Origin: Nocardia caishijiensis NBRC 108228
GTDB lineage: Bacteria > Actinomycetota > Actinomycetes > Mycobacteriales > Mycobacteriaceae
Assembly (NCBI RefSeq): GCF_001612825.1
Contig: NZ_BDBE01000038.1
Location: forward strand, 186,001-250,000
Length of the DNA stretch: 64,000 bases
Direction: 5' to 3'
A program made the translations under genes and the position numbers. Shown here piece after piece: positions 8,432-16,105 of this stretch (the stretch's first letter is position 1; the number at the start of each line of letters is the position of its first letter). The notes beneath the pieces are model-generated. The model made no database searches, was not told where the DNA came from, and saw nothing but the letters and a program-made list of their open reading frames with translations.

Positions 8432-9181
8432 GTGAACGACACGCGCCCCTCCGCGTCCGCCCGATTCGATACGACCCCGATCGTGGTCGAGGATCTCGGA
8501 CTCATCGACTATCACGCCGCCTGGGAGCTGCAACGGCAGATCGCCGACGAACGCGCCGCAGGCGAGGGCACCGACCGCCTGTTGTTGCTCGAGCATCCGT
8601 CGGTCTACACCGCGGGTCGCCGCACCGAGGCCGATGATCTGCCCATCGACGGCAGCCCGGTGGTGCAGGTCGATCGGGGCGGCAAGATCACCTGGCATGG
8701 CCCAGGGCAGCTCGTCGGCTACCCGATCGTCCGGCTGGCCGAGCCCGTCGATGTGGTGCAGTACGTGCGTCGCCTGGAGGAGGCACTGATCGAGGTGATC
8801 TCCGGCCTCGGCATCGTCTGCGGACGGGTCGAGGGTCGGTCAGGCGTGTGGCTGCCCGCCACCGACTACCTGGCCGAACGCAAGATCGCCGCGATCGGCG
8901 TGCGCGTGCAGCGTGGTGTCGCCCTGCACGGCATCTCGCTCAACTGCAATTCCGCCCTCGACGGTTTCCAGGCCATAGTGCCCTGCGGCATCAAGGACGC
9001 CGGTGTCACCACACTGACTCGCGAGCTGAGCCGCGAGGTCACCGTCGCCGAGCTCAAGCCGCTGGTCGCCACCGCGATCGTTGCCGCGCTCGACGGAGAA
9101 ATTCCCGTTCGCCCGCATGAGATCGATCGCACCACCGCCCCCGCCCCCGAGCGGGCCCCGAGCGTAGAGTCGGTGCGGTGA
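8432..9181 (+). CDS. lipB: Octanoyl-ACP:protein octanoyltransferase
   Basis: 249 aa from GTG 8432, with a CAGGAT site upstream. LipB transfers octanoyl from ACP to the lipoyl lysine of E2 and GcvH proteins. Family motifs seen: LLLLEHPSVYTAGRRT, GGKITWHGPGQLVGYPI, RSGVWL, ERKIAAIGVRV with the catalytic Lys151, and LHGISLNCN. The catalytic Cys185 lies in IVPCGIKD. The stop overlaps the lipA start (GTGA at 9178), giving the usual lipB–lipA coupling. A short disordered tail (TTAPAPERAPSVESVR) ends the protein. Confidence 0.96.
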   Translation: MNDTRPSASARFDTTPIVVEDLGLIDYHAAWELQRQIADERAAGEGTDRLLLLEHPSVYTAGRRTEADDLPIDGSPVVQVDRGGKITWHGPGQLVGYPIVRLAEPVDVVQYVRRLEEALIEVISGLGIVCGRVEGRSGVWLPATDYLAERKIAAIGVRVQRGVALHGISLNCNSALDGFQAIVPCGIKDAGVTTLTRELSREVTVAELKPLVATAIVAALDGEIPVRPHEIDRTTAPAPERAPSVESVR

Positions 9182-10200
9182 GCTCCGTAGACGCCTCTGC
9201 CCCCGCCGGACGCAAGCTGCTGCGCATCGAGGCGCGCAACGCGGAAACGCCGATCGAGCGCAAACCCAAGTGGATTCGTACCCGCGCCACCATGGGCCCC
9301 GAGTACAGCGAGCTCAAGGGCCTGGTGAAACGCGAAGGCCTGCACACCGTCTGCGAGGAAGCGGGCTGCCCCAACATCTTCGAATGCTGGGAAGACCGGG
9401 AGGCCACCTTCCTCATCGGCGGCGAACAGTGCACCCGCCGCTGCGACTTCTGCCAGATCGACACCGGCAAACCCGCCGCCCTCGACCGCGACGAACCCCG
9501 CCGCGTCGCCGAGAGCGTGCAGGCCATGGGCCTGCGCTACTCCACCATCACCGGCGTGGCCCGCGACGACCTCGACGACGGTGGCGCCTGGCTCTACGCC
9601 GAAACCGTGCGCGCCATCAAGGCCCTCAACCCCGGCACCGGTGTCGAGCTGCTGATCCCCGACTTCAACGCCGACCCCGATCAGCTCGCCGAGGTGTTCT
9701 CCACCCGCCCCGAGGTGCTTGCCCACAACCTGGAAACGGTGCCGCGCATCTTCAAGCGCATCCGCCCCGCCTTCCGCTACGAGCGTTCCCTCGCCGTCAT
9801 CACCGCGGCCCGCGAAGCGGGTCTGGTCACCAAGTCCAACCTCATCCTCGGCATGGGCGAAACCCCCGAAGAGGTCACCGAGGCCATGCGCGACCTGCAC
9901 GAAGCGGGCTGCGACATCCTCACCATCACCCAATACCTTCGCCCGTCGCCGCGCCACCACCCCGTGGACCGCTGGGTGAAGCCCGAGGAATTCGTCGAAC
10001 ACTCCAAGGTCGCCGAGGAACTCGGCTTCGCCGGTGTCATGGCAGGCCCCCTGGTCCGCTCCTCCTACCGGGCAGGCCGCCTCTACGCCCAGGCCATGAC
10101 CCACCACGGCCGCGCAATCCCCGAAGCCATGAGCCACCTCGCCCAGGAAGGCACCGCCTCCCAGGAAGCCAGCTCGGTCCTGGCCCGCTACGGCAGCTGA
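9178..10200 (+). CDS. lipA: Lipoyl synthase (radical SAM)
   Basis: 340 aa from GTG 9178. It has both 4Fe-4S motifs: the auxiliary cluster C-x4-C-x5-C (Cys59, 64, 70) and the radical-SAM C-x3-C-x2-C (Cys85, 89, 92), plus the C-terminal RSSY segment whose Ser ligates the auxiliary cluster. LipA inserts two sulfurs into protein-bound octanoyl groups. It completes lipoylation of the SucB encoded upstream. In mycobacteria and nocardiae lipA is normally followed by a DUF4191 membrane protein and an RDD protein; here a toxin–antitoxin pair follows instead. Confidence 0.97.
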   Translation: MSSVDASAPAGRKLLRIEARNAETPIERKPKWIRTRATMGPEYSELKGLVKREGLHTVCEEAGCPNIFECWEDREATFLIGGEQCTRRCDFCQIDTGKPAALDRDEPRRVAESVQAMGLRYSTITGVARDDLDDGGAWLYAETVRAIKALNPGTGVELLIPDFNADPDQLAEVFSTRPEVLAHNLETVPRIFKRIRPAFRYERSLAVITAAREAGLVTKSNLILGMGETPEEVTEAMRDLHEAGCDILTITQYLRPSPRHHPVDRWVKPEEFVEHSKVAEELGFAGVMAGPLVRSSYRAGRLYAQAMTHHGRAIPEAMSHLAQEGTASQEASSVLARYGS

Positions 10201-10264
10201 CACTGCGGCACGCCCCGTTAAGCTGGAATCAACAGCCTGACCTTGCGTCCCCGGAGGAGACGAG

Positions 10265-10564
10265 ATGGCGATCGATTTCGACGCGCTCATGCCGCAGCTG
10301 CGGGCGCTGTGCGAGAAATACGACGTTGTCGAGCTGTCGGTCTTCGGGTCTGTGGCCCGCGGATCCGACAGACCGGACAGCGACGTCGACCTGCTCTACT
10401 CCCTGAAGCCGGGCACCGATATCGGGCTGGAATTCTTCGGATTCCAAGAAGAGCTGGAGAAGCTTCTCGGCCGAAGGGTCGATGTCGTTCCGAAGAAGTA
10501 CCTACACTGGTTCATTCGTGATGCCGTCTTGGCTGAAGCGAAGGAGCTGCATGTCGCGGCGTGA
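10265..10564 (+). CDS. mntA: MntA-type minimal nucleotidyltransferase antitoxin
   Basis: 99 aa from ATG 10265 with GGAGGAGAC upstream. It has the minimal nucleotidyltransferase signature GS-x10-DxD (Gly28-Ser29, Asp40, Asp42) and a third acidic residue in RVDVVPK (Asp73). MntA antitoxins neutralise their partner HepT by AMPylating a Tyr of the toxin. The gene overlaps the HEPN gene by 14 bp, the usual order for this module. Confidence 0.9.
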   Translation: MAIDFDALMPQLRALCEKYDVVELSVFGSVARGSDRPDSDVDLLYSLKPGTDIGLEFFGFQEELEKLLGRRVDVVPKKYLHWFIRDAVLAEAKELHVAA

Positions 10565-10940
10565 AGATCTGTATCTTGCCGACATCGTCACTGCCCACTA
10601 CAGAATCGCCTCCTACCTCCAAGGCCTCGACTTCTCTGGTTTCCAGAAGGACGACCTCCGCCAAGACGGCGTGATCCGGCAACTGTCGATTATCGGCGAA
10701 GCGGCCTCCTCGCTGACGCAGCAGACCCGGGATTCACAACCGGAGATCCCTTGGAAATTGGTGCGCGGCATGCGAAACATGTTGGTGCACCAGTATTTTG
10801 ATGCCGATCTGATCATCGTCTTCAACGCTGCCACGAAAAGTGTGCCGGAGCTGGCCGCTCGCATTCTGGCACTGTTGGCACAACGCGACCCTGCCGAGGC
10901 CGCGCGCGTCATTACACACAAGCCCCCTTGGCTAGACTGA
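10551..10940 (+). CDS. hepT: HepT-like HEPN ribonuclease toxin
   Basis: 129 aa from ATG 10551, with an AAGGAG site inside the end of the antitoxin gene. The all-helical protein carries the R-x4-H-x-Y motif (Arg75, His80, Tyr82, in MRNMLVHQYF), which in characterised HepT proteins is the RNase active site and the Tyr target of AMPylation. With the preceding gene it makes a type VII toxin–antitoxin (MntA/HepT) pair. Such pairs are frequent at the edges of accessory DNA. Confidence 0.9.
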   Translation: MSRREDLYLADIVTAHYRIASYLQGLDFSGFQKDDLRQDGVIRQLSIIGEAASSLTQQTRDSQPEIPWKLVRGMRNMLVHQYFDADLIIVFNAATKSVPELAARILALLAQRDPAEAARVITHKPPWLD

Positions 10941-10967
10941 GCCTCCCCTAACTTTCTGGAAGGACCC

Positions 10968-11279
10968 ATGTCGAAGTTCGAGAACGTCTCCGTCAGCAAG
11001 AAGGCCAATGTGTACTTCGACGGCAAGTGTGTCAGCTACAGCCTCGAGCTGCCCGACGGCACCTCGAAGTCGGTGGGTGTCATCCAGCCGTCCAGCCTGA
11101 CCTTCACCACCGGCGCACCGGAGATCATGGAACTGGTCGCGGGCGAGGCGAAGGTGACTCTGGCCGGTGACTCCACCGCGATCACCTACCGTGCGGGCGA
11201 GTCGTTCAAGGTCCCCGGCGACAGCTCGTTCGACATCGAGGTCGTCGACACCATGCACTACATCTGCCACTACGGCTGA
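10968..11279 (+). CDS. ppnP: Pyrimidine/purine nucleoside phosphorylase (PpnP, DUF1255)
   Basis: 103 aa, the full length of this single-domain cupin family. Recognisable segments are ANVYFDGKCVSY, VGVIQPSSLTFTTG, MELVAGEAKVTL, YRAGESFKVPG and the C-terminal FDIEVVDTMHYICHYG. PpnP phosphorolyses a broad range of nucleosides to base and ribose-1-phosphate in the cytoplasm. A GAAGGA site precedes the ATG. It is monocistronic and ends at a strong hairpin. Confidence 0.93.
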   Translation: MSKFENVSVSKKANVYFDGKCVSYSLELPDGTSKSVGVIQPSSLTFTTGAPEIMELVAGEAKVTLAGDSTAITYRAGESFKVPGDSSFDIEVVDTMHYICHYG

Positions 11280-11286
11280 TGTGCCA

Positions 11287-11314
11287 GGGGTGCCGTCACC
11301 ACCGACGGCACCCC
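11287..11314. terminator. Bidirectional hairpin terminator between ppnP and a minus-strand gene
   Basis: A perfect 11-bp inverted repeat, GGGGTGCCGTC (11287–11297) and GACGGCACCCC (11304–11314), has a six-base ACCACC loop. It lies between the ppnP stop and the stop of the convergent gene at 11316. There is no long U tract, as is common in actinomycetes. Confidence 0.8.
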
Positions 11315-11315
11315 G

Positions 11316-11759
11316 TCAGTTGTAGTTGAAGTACCACCCGGGCCCGCGCTCGTAGTCGCCCTCGTGGCATCCGCGCGTGATGAAATTCGCCGAGCCGACA
11401 AGTACCTTGTCGAGCTCGCTCTGGCAGACGCGTTCGTTGCCGTACGGCCCGAAATGCAGCGTCGTCGGGCTCGATGATTCCGACGGCAGCGCACCGGAAT
11501 TCGTGGTCGTTCCGGTCGACGGCGCGCTCGTCGTCGCCTGAGCGGACGTGGTCGGCGCGGCTGTCGTCGACGGCGCGACAGTCGTCGCCTGCACGGTCAC
11601 CGTCGACACCGGGCCCGTGCCAGCACCCCCGGAATTCGTCGAACACTGAGCCACCCCGACGAGCACCGTAGCCACCACCCCGAGCACTCCGGCCACACTG
11701 CCGACGATCGTCCACAGATGTGTCGGTCCACCACCCGTCGGCTGCTGCTCACTCGTCAC
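11316..11759 (-). CDS. Single-pass membrane protein with Ser/Thr-rich stalk, unknown function
   Basis: 147 aa. A short cytoplasmic N-terminus (MTSEQQPTGGGPTH) precedes one transmembrane helix (about residues 16–38, WTIVGSVAGVLGVVATVLVG). Then comes an extracytoplasmic Ser/Thr/Ala/Pro stalk (about 45–100) and a small C-terminal domain with two Cys (VCQSEL, RGCHEGDYE) that may form a disulfide. I do not recognise the C-terminal domain. It is probably an anchored surface protein. Confidence 0.72.
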   Translation of the reverse strand: MTSEQQPTGGGPTHLWTIVGSVAGVLGVVATVLVGVAQCSTNSGGAGTGPVSTVTVQATTVAPSTTAAPTTSAQATTSAPSTGTTTNSGALPSESSSPTTLHFGPYGNERVCQSELDKVLVGSANFITRGCHEGDYERGPGWYFNYN

Positions 11760-11850
11760 GGCAACTCCCCCTGTGCTTTTCCGCCCGTCTGCATGTGCAG
11801 GCTAATCCAGATCCCGGCGCCGTGCCGGGACCCGGTCCAGGCGCCCGGTG

Positions 11851-12585
11851 TCAGAAGCTCTTGTGTGGCACGCCGACGGTGAGCCCACCGTCCACCACGA
11901 ACTCCGCACCCGTCGAGTACGAGGACTCGTCCGAGGCCAGATACGCGACCAGCGCCGACACCTCGTCGGGCTCAGCCGCACGTGCCAGCGGGATCTGCAG
12001 GAAGTCGGCCGGGATGCCCTCGGTCATCGGGGTGCTGATGAGCCCGGGGTGCACCGAGTTCACGCGGATCCCGTGCGGCGCCAGTTCCAGCGCCGCCGAT
12101 TTCGTGAGCCCACGAACCGCGAACTTCGTCGCCGTGTACCCGTGCAGCCCAGGACTTCCCCGCATCCCCTCCACCGAGGAGACGTTTACGATCGACCCGC
12201 CACCGGTCATCGCGGGCACCGCCGCTTGCATCCCGAGGAAGGTACCGGTGAGGTTGATGTCGATGATGCGCTGCCATTCAGCCAGCGCGAAGTCGACGAG
12301 CAGGTTGCCGTTGACGATCCCGGCGTTGTTCACGAGCACGTGCAGCCCACCGAACTCCTCGACGGCCGTGCGGACGACCGCCTGCCACTGCTCGGGTTCG
12401 CGCACATCGAGGTGCTGATAGCGCACGCCGAGTTCGGCGGCGACGGCGGTGCCTTCGTCGTCGAGCACGTCGCCGATCACCACCGAGGCACCTTCGTCGA
12501 CGAATCGGCGCGCGTGCGCGGCACCCATGCCCCGCGCACCGCCACTGATCACCGCGACCTTGCCTGTCAACCGTCCCATTGCCAC
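11851..12585 (-). CDS. Short-chain dehydrogenase, 3-alpha/20-beta-hydroxysteroid dehydrogenase-like
   Basis: 244 aa classical SDR. The NAD(H)-binding motif SGGARGMGAAH starts at about residue 14, with NNAG at 86–89, catalytic Asn111, Ser136, Tyr150 and Lys154 (YTATK), and PGLISTPMTEG at the substrate lid. The closest family I recognise is the actinobacterial 3-alpha(or 20-beta)-hydroxysteroid dehydrogenase/FabG3 (Rv2002-like) group; Asp39 after the second strand favours NADH. The natural substrate is unknown. It is transcribed alone. Confidence 0.9.
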   Translation of the reverse strand: MAMGRLTGKVAVISGGARGMGAAHARRFVDEGASVVIGDVLDDEGTAVAAELGVRYQHLDVREPEQWQAVVRTAVEEFGGLHVLVNNAGIVNGNLLVDFALAEWQRIIDINLTGTFLGMQAAVPAMTGGGSIVNVSSVEGMRGSPGLHGYTATKFAVRGLTKSAALELAPHGIRVNSVHPGLISTPMTEGIPADFLQIPLARAAEPDEVSALVAYLASDESSYSTGAEFVVDGGLTVGVPHKSF

Positions 12586-12652
12586 GAATCCTTCTGCCTG
12601 CCCCTGCCGTTCACACCGTACGAGCGCACCGGGTTCCTCGGCGCGATTCGGG

Positions 12653-13186
12653 CTATTTCACGAGGAATTCGTCCTTGTAGAGCCGGTTGGGTCGCGGCGC
12701 CGTCGACTCGCTGAGCGCCACCTGGAAGTCGCTCTGCCGCATCGTCTTCGGTCGGTAGCTGCCACCGAAGGTCACCATCACCGACCCGCCGACGCCGTTC
12801 ACGCCGCGCTCGGAATTCGCTTCACGGCCCGCGTTGAACACTGTCGCCACATCACGTCCGTCGTTGCCGACCGCGATGGTCCCGTCGTGGAAGAACTGCA
12901 CGAAGGTGCCGTTGTCGGCGGCCACCGTCGCGGCGACCGTGTGTCCGAGGTCGGGTGTCAGGGCGAATTCGGCATCGCAGGTCTGGCGCCGGTCCACCGG
13001 GCCGGGTACGTCGAGGGTGCGACCGATGCCGAGCAGCACCGTCTCGCCCAGCGCATTGTGCCGTTCGCGGCTCATCTCGGACCAGAGGTGCGTGGTCGAC
13101 CAGACCTTCACCCGCCCGTCGTCGAAAAGCGACACCCGATCGTCGGTGCCGTTGCTGAACAAGAATTTCGCACTGTTGGGGGCCAT
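12653..13186 (-). CDS. Hypothetical beta-rich protein
   Basis: 177 aa without signal peptide or membrane helix. It has alternating hydrophobic strands and many Gly/Asp turns (SLFDDGRVKVWSTTHLW, FVQFFHDGTIAVGND, GVGGSVMVTFGGSY), which suggests an all-beta fold. A single Cys (RQTCDAEF) is present. I recognise no family or active site. The start ATG 13186 is the only good candidate, and the gene stands alone. Confidence 0.65.
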   Translation of the reverse strand: MAPNSAKFLFSNGTDDRVSLFDDGRVKVWSTTHLWSEMSRERHNALGETVLLGIGRTLDVPGPVDRRQTCDAEFALTPDLGHTVAATVAADNGTFVQFFHDGTIAVGNDGRDVATVFNAGREANSERGVNGVGGSVMVTFGGSYRPKTMRQSDFQVALSESTAPRPNRLYKDEFLVK

Positions 13187-13290
13187 CCCCCGATCATGGT
13201 CGATCGAGGACGCACACGTTGCCGGGTTCGCCCGAGTGGCACGGTTCCAGCACCGCCCGGAATCCGCGAAACCGCTGGTAACAGGTGATT

Positions 13291-13923
13291 TCAGCAGGAA
13301 ATATTCGTGGCACCCGAGGATTCGAACGAGATGTGCACGTGGTCATAGTGATTCTGGGTCGGGCTGCCCCGGTCCTCCATGAACGACCAGCCGCCGCCGT
13401 CGTTGTAGCGCTGCTTCCAGATCACGTAGGTGACGCCGAAGCGCTCCTTGTTGGCGAGCACGAATTCGGCGATCGCGTCGCCCACGCCGCCGCTGGTCAT
13501 CACGTCGAGGGCGAGCCCGGCGCCGTGGTCACCGTCGTAGCGGCCGTGCGCGCCGCCGATATCGCTGATGCCGAACATCTTCTGCAGCAGGTGACTCACC
13601 TGCGCCACGTGCGGCCGCACGCCCTTCCACTCCGTGTCACACGGTGTGGTGGCATGCATCAGCGACAGCGTCGCCGACTCGTCGTGGGCGGACACGGGTG
13701 CCGGTTCGGGTTCCACGAACGCCGCGGCGGCCGCGATCGGATCGGGGTCCACCGTCGAGGTGGTCTGCGGTTCGACCGCGGCGGCCTCCTGGACCGCGGG
13801 TCCCGGCCGGATCGTCATCCACAGCATGGCCGGGACTGTCGCAGCGACACTCCACACGGCAAGCTGAGCGCGCCCACGCGGCGGCGCCGGTTTGCGATGT
13901 TGACCACGCACGATGTCGATCAC
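13291..13923 (-). CDS. Secreted or anchored peptidoglycan-associated protein with ARB_07466/M15-like C-terminal domain
   Basis: 210 aa. A basic N-terminus and a hydrophobic segment (LAVWSVAATVPAMLWMTI) form a signal anchor. A Pro/Ala/Glu linker (about residues 40–85) follows, then a C-terminal domain of about 115 residues. It carries GVRPHVAQVSHLLQ, GRYDGDHGAGLALD, FGVTYVIWKQRYN and HYDHVHISF. The His/Asp pattern DHGAGLALD and HYDHVH is the metal site of the M15/VanY-like superfamily, as in the C-terminal domain of actinobacterial cell-wall hydrolases and resuscitation-type proteins. Likely acts on or binds peptidoglycan outside the membrane. Confidence 0.82.
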   Translation of the reverse strand: MIDIVRGQHRKPAPPRGRAQLAVWSVAATVPAMLWMTIRPGPAVQEAAAVEPQTTSTVDPDPIAAAAAFVEPEPAPVSAHDESATLSLMHATTPCDTEWKGVRPHVAQVSHLLQKMFGISDIGGAHGRYDGDHGAGLALDVMTSGGVGDAIAEFVLANKERFGVTYVIWKQRYNDGGGWSFMEDRGSPTQNHYDHVHISFESSGATNISC

Positions 13924-14322
13924 CAGCTACTCATAGAGGACAAGGTCACCGCTACATTACGAAATGGTCGCGGAAATGTCACGCCGCACGCGTGACGTGC
14001 GGTTGGAAAAGCATCCCGTATACCGAACGATCGCGCAACCATCACGCGGCGATCTCGATCGAAGGACTACTCGGCGTCCGACGATTCACGTCGATTCCGC
14101 ACCTCGGCATCGGCCACCCCGCACGGCCCGCGCCCGAGACCGAAGCACCCGACTTCCGTCGTCCGCCACATCGACGTCGACAACGAGCCCGGCCCGGTTG
14201 CTGGTCGATTCCACGCCAATCACCTACTGCACGAGTGCTTTTCGCTTCCACCGAAATGCCGAACCGGTCCGGCGCCCACTATCGTCACCGGCACATCATC
14301 TACCGATCGAATGGAGACGCCC
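13924..14322. other. Intergenic region with no convincing gene
   Basis: About 400 bp between the start of the M15-like gene and the small gene at 14323. It probably holds the two divergent promoters. Open frames on both strands here have arginine/proline-rich compositions typical of antisense shadows. No tRNA or strong repeat was seen. Confidence 0.5.
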
Positions 14323-14538
14323 GTGCCGGACGCTTCGCACCAGCTCACGACCACGCTCGGCACCCCACCCCCACCCGAGTTCGCCGCCCTCACCCCCGAC
14401 GAGCTCACCCTCCTCGACACCTACGTCCGTGGCGCCTTGGACCAGCGCAAAGCGGCCCTGGACGACGCACTCGAGTCCGGCATGCGCCTCATCCCCCGCC
14501 TGGCCCGCCCCGCCGTGAAGAAGGTGCTCGGACTATGA
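14323..14538 (+). CDS. Small acidic helical protein, unknown function
   Basis: 71 aa from GTG 14323. An ATG 12 bases upstream overlaps the GGAGA ribosome-binding site of this GTG, so the GTG is preferred. The protein has a Pro-rich lead (TPPPPEFAALTPDELTLLDTYVRGAL) and an amphipathic helical C-terminus (AALDDALESGMRLIPRLARP). Its stop overlaps the start of the repeat protein at 14535 (ATGA), so the two are probably translated together and may interact. No family recognised. Confidence 0.68.
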   Translation: MPDASHQLTTTLGTPPPPEFAALTPDELTLLDTYVRGALDQRKAALDDALESGMRLIPRLARPAVKKVLGL

Positions 14539-16043
14539 CCGCCTCCCACCACACCGCCGCCGAGATCGCTCGCCTCGCCGCCGCGCTGGGCCGCCCCGCC
14601 GCCGACCTCGAGTTCCTCGCCGCGCTGCCCCCGTCCGCTCTGCGCACCTTCCGCGAGCAGATCAGCGACCGGATCTCGGCGCGCGAAGCCCGACGGATGC
14701 AGAAGACCGCCGCGGCCGCCGCATTGGTGCCGCCTCGGCTCGCCGCCAAGATCACCGAGGCCGCCTTCGGGCCCGTCCTGGCCGCGGCGATCGCGGGGTC
14801 GGTCGATCCGGCGCGCGCCGTCGCCATCGCGAGCGCCCTGTCCCCGATATTCCTCGCCGACGTCGCCGTCACCCTCGACCCCCGCCGCGCCGCCGAGGTG
14901 ATCGCCGAGATCCCCGATCGGATGGCCGCCGACGTCGCCCGCGAATTGCTGGGCCGCCGTGACTATCTCACCATGGGCCGCCTGGCTGCCTCGGTCCCCG
15001 ACGACGTCCTGCGCGTAGCCCTGCCCCACGCCGCCGACATCGATCTCCTCCACGTCGGCTACCACCTCGACGACCCGGCCGCCGCCGACCGCCTCCTGTC
15101 GCTCATCACCGACCGCGTTCCCGGCCTCATCCAGGCCACCAACGCCCAGGGCCACTGGCCCGAAGCCATCGCCCTGCTCGACACCCTCGGCCCCACCGAA
15201 CGCTCCCGCCTGGCCGACGAGGTCGCCGCCGAGGACACCGAGATCCTCGACGGTCTCCTCACCACCGTCACCACCCTCGACGCCTGGGACACACTGCTGC
15301 CGGTCGCCGCCGGAATGAAACCCGAAGGGCTGCGACGCCTGGCTGCCCGGCCGTCGATGCAGGACCCCGCCGTCCTGACGACCATCGCCGACCTCGCGCT
15401 CACCCACGACCTCTGGCTCGATCTGCTCCCCCTCGCCGAACATCTCACCGCCACCCAACTCCGCACGGTCGCCGCCCGGATCTCCACCGAACCCGACGAC
15501 GTCCTCACCACCCTCATCGAACAGGCCCGAAACCATTGGGAAACCCTCTTCCCCGTGGCCTTGGCCCTCGAGCCCGACGCCCGCCGCCGTTTCGCGTCCC
15601 TGCCCGTCGTGCACCGCTCCGACACCCTGACCACCGCTGTCACCACAGCAGCCACCCACGATCTCTGGGCCGAAGCGCTCCCCCTGCTCGGCATCCTGCC
15701 CGACGCCACACACGACACCCTCGCCACGGCGATCGCCGACCTGTCCGACGACAACTTCATCGCCGCGATCGCCGCCGCCCCGGCCGCCGACTGCACCACG
15801 ACCCTGGTGCGGATCGCCCTGCGCCAGGACGCCACCGCCCGCTCGCGTTCCCTCGCCCTCCTCGACGAATCCGGCGACGTCGAAGCCCTGGTGGCCACGT
15901 TCACACCGACGGACTCGTCGGTGTGGGAAGCCGTGGTCGACATCCGATCCGAGCTTCCGGATCGTCTGCGGCACCTGCTCGCGGTGCAGGCGAAACGGTG
16001 CGAACAGAACGAATTCGCCGACCTGCTGTCCGACGGAAGGTAG
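14535..16043 (+). CDS. Helical-repeat protein with about 43-residue tandem repeats
   Basis: 502 aa, cytoplasmic, almost entirely helical. From about residue 208 there are at least four to five tandem units. Each starts with a Trp (positions about 208, 251, 294, 335 and 378) in a W-x-x-hh-P/A-hA pattern and continues to an LRRLA-like helix; spacing is 43, 43, 41 and 43 residues. The N-terminal 200 residues contain more diverged helical units (PARAVAIASALSP, PDRMAADVARELL) resembling MgtE-N/HEAT-type repeats. Such proteins are usually interaction scaffolds. It is translationally coupled to the 71-aa gene before it and followed by a membrane propeller gene. No enzymatic motif seen. Confidence 0.8.
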   Translation: MTASHHTAAEIARLAAALGRPAADLEFLAALPPSALRTFREQISDRISAREARRMQKTAAAAALVPPRLAAKITEAAFGPVLAAAIAGSVDPARAVAIASALSPIFLADVAVTLDPRRAAEVIAEIPDRMAADVARELLGRRDYLTMGRLAASVPDDVLRVALPHAADIDLLHVGYHLDDPAAADRLLSLITDRVPGLIQATNAQGHWPEAIALLDTLGPTERSRLADEVAAEDTEILDGLLTTVTTLDAWDTLLPVAAGMKPEGLRRLAARPSMQDPAVLTTIADLALTHDLWLDLLPLAEHLTATQLRTVAARISTEPDDVLTTLIEQARNHWETLFPVALALEPDARRRFASLPVVHRSDTLTTAVTTAATHDLWAEALPLLGILPDATHDTLATAIADLSDDNFIAAIAAAPAADCTTTLVRIALRQDATARSRSLALLDESGDVEALVATFTPTDSSVWEAVVDIRSELPDRLRHLLAVQAKRCEQNEFADLLSDGR

Positions 16044-16105
16044 CGGCGCCGACTATCCTGTGCACGGCCGTACCGCCGACCGCGCACCGGCCGGGAGGGG
16101 ATTTC

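Noticed and set aside
10200..10264. tRNA or attachment site downstream of lipA as an island entry point
   Set aside because: No cloverleaf-forming sequence or flanking direct repeat was found there or near 18.5 kb.
14042..14251. 69-codon minus-strand frame in the 13.9–14.3 kb gap
   Set aside because: Arg/Gly/Cys-rich composition typical of a shadow and no plausible ribosome site.
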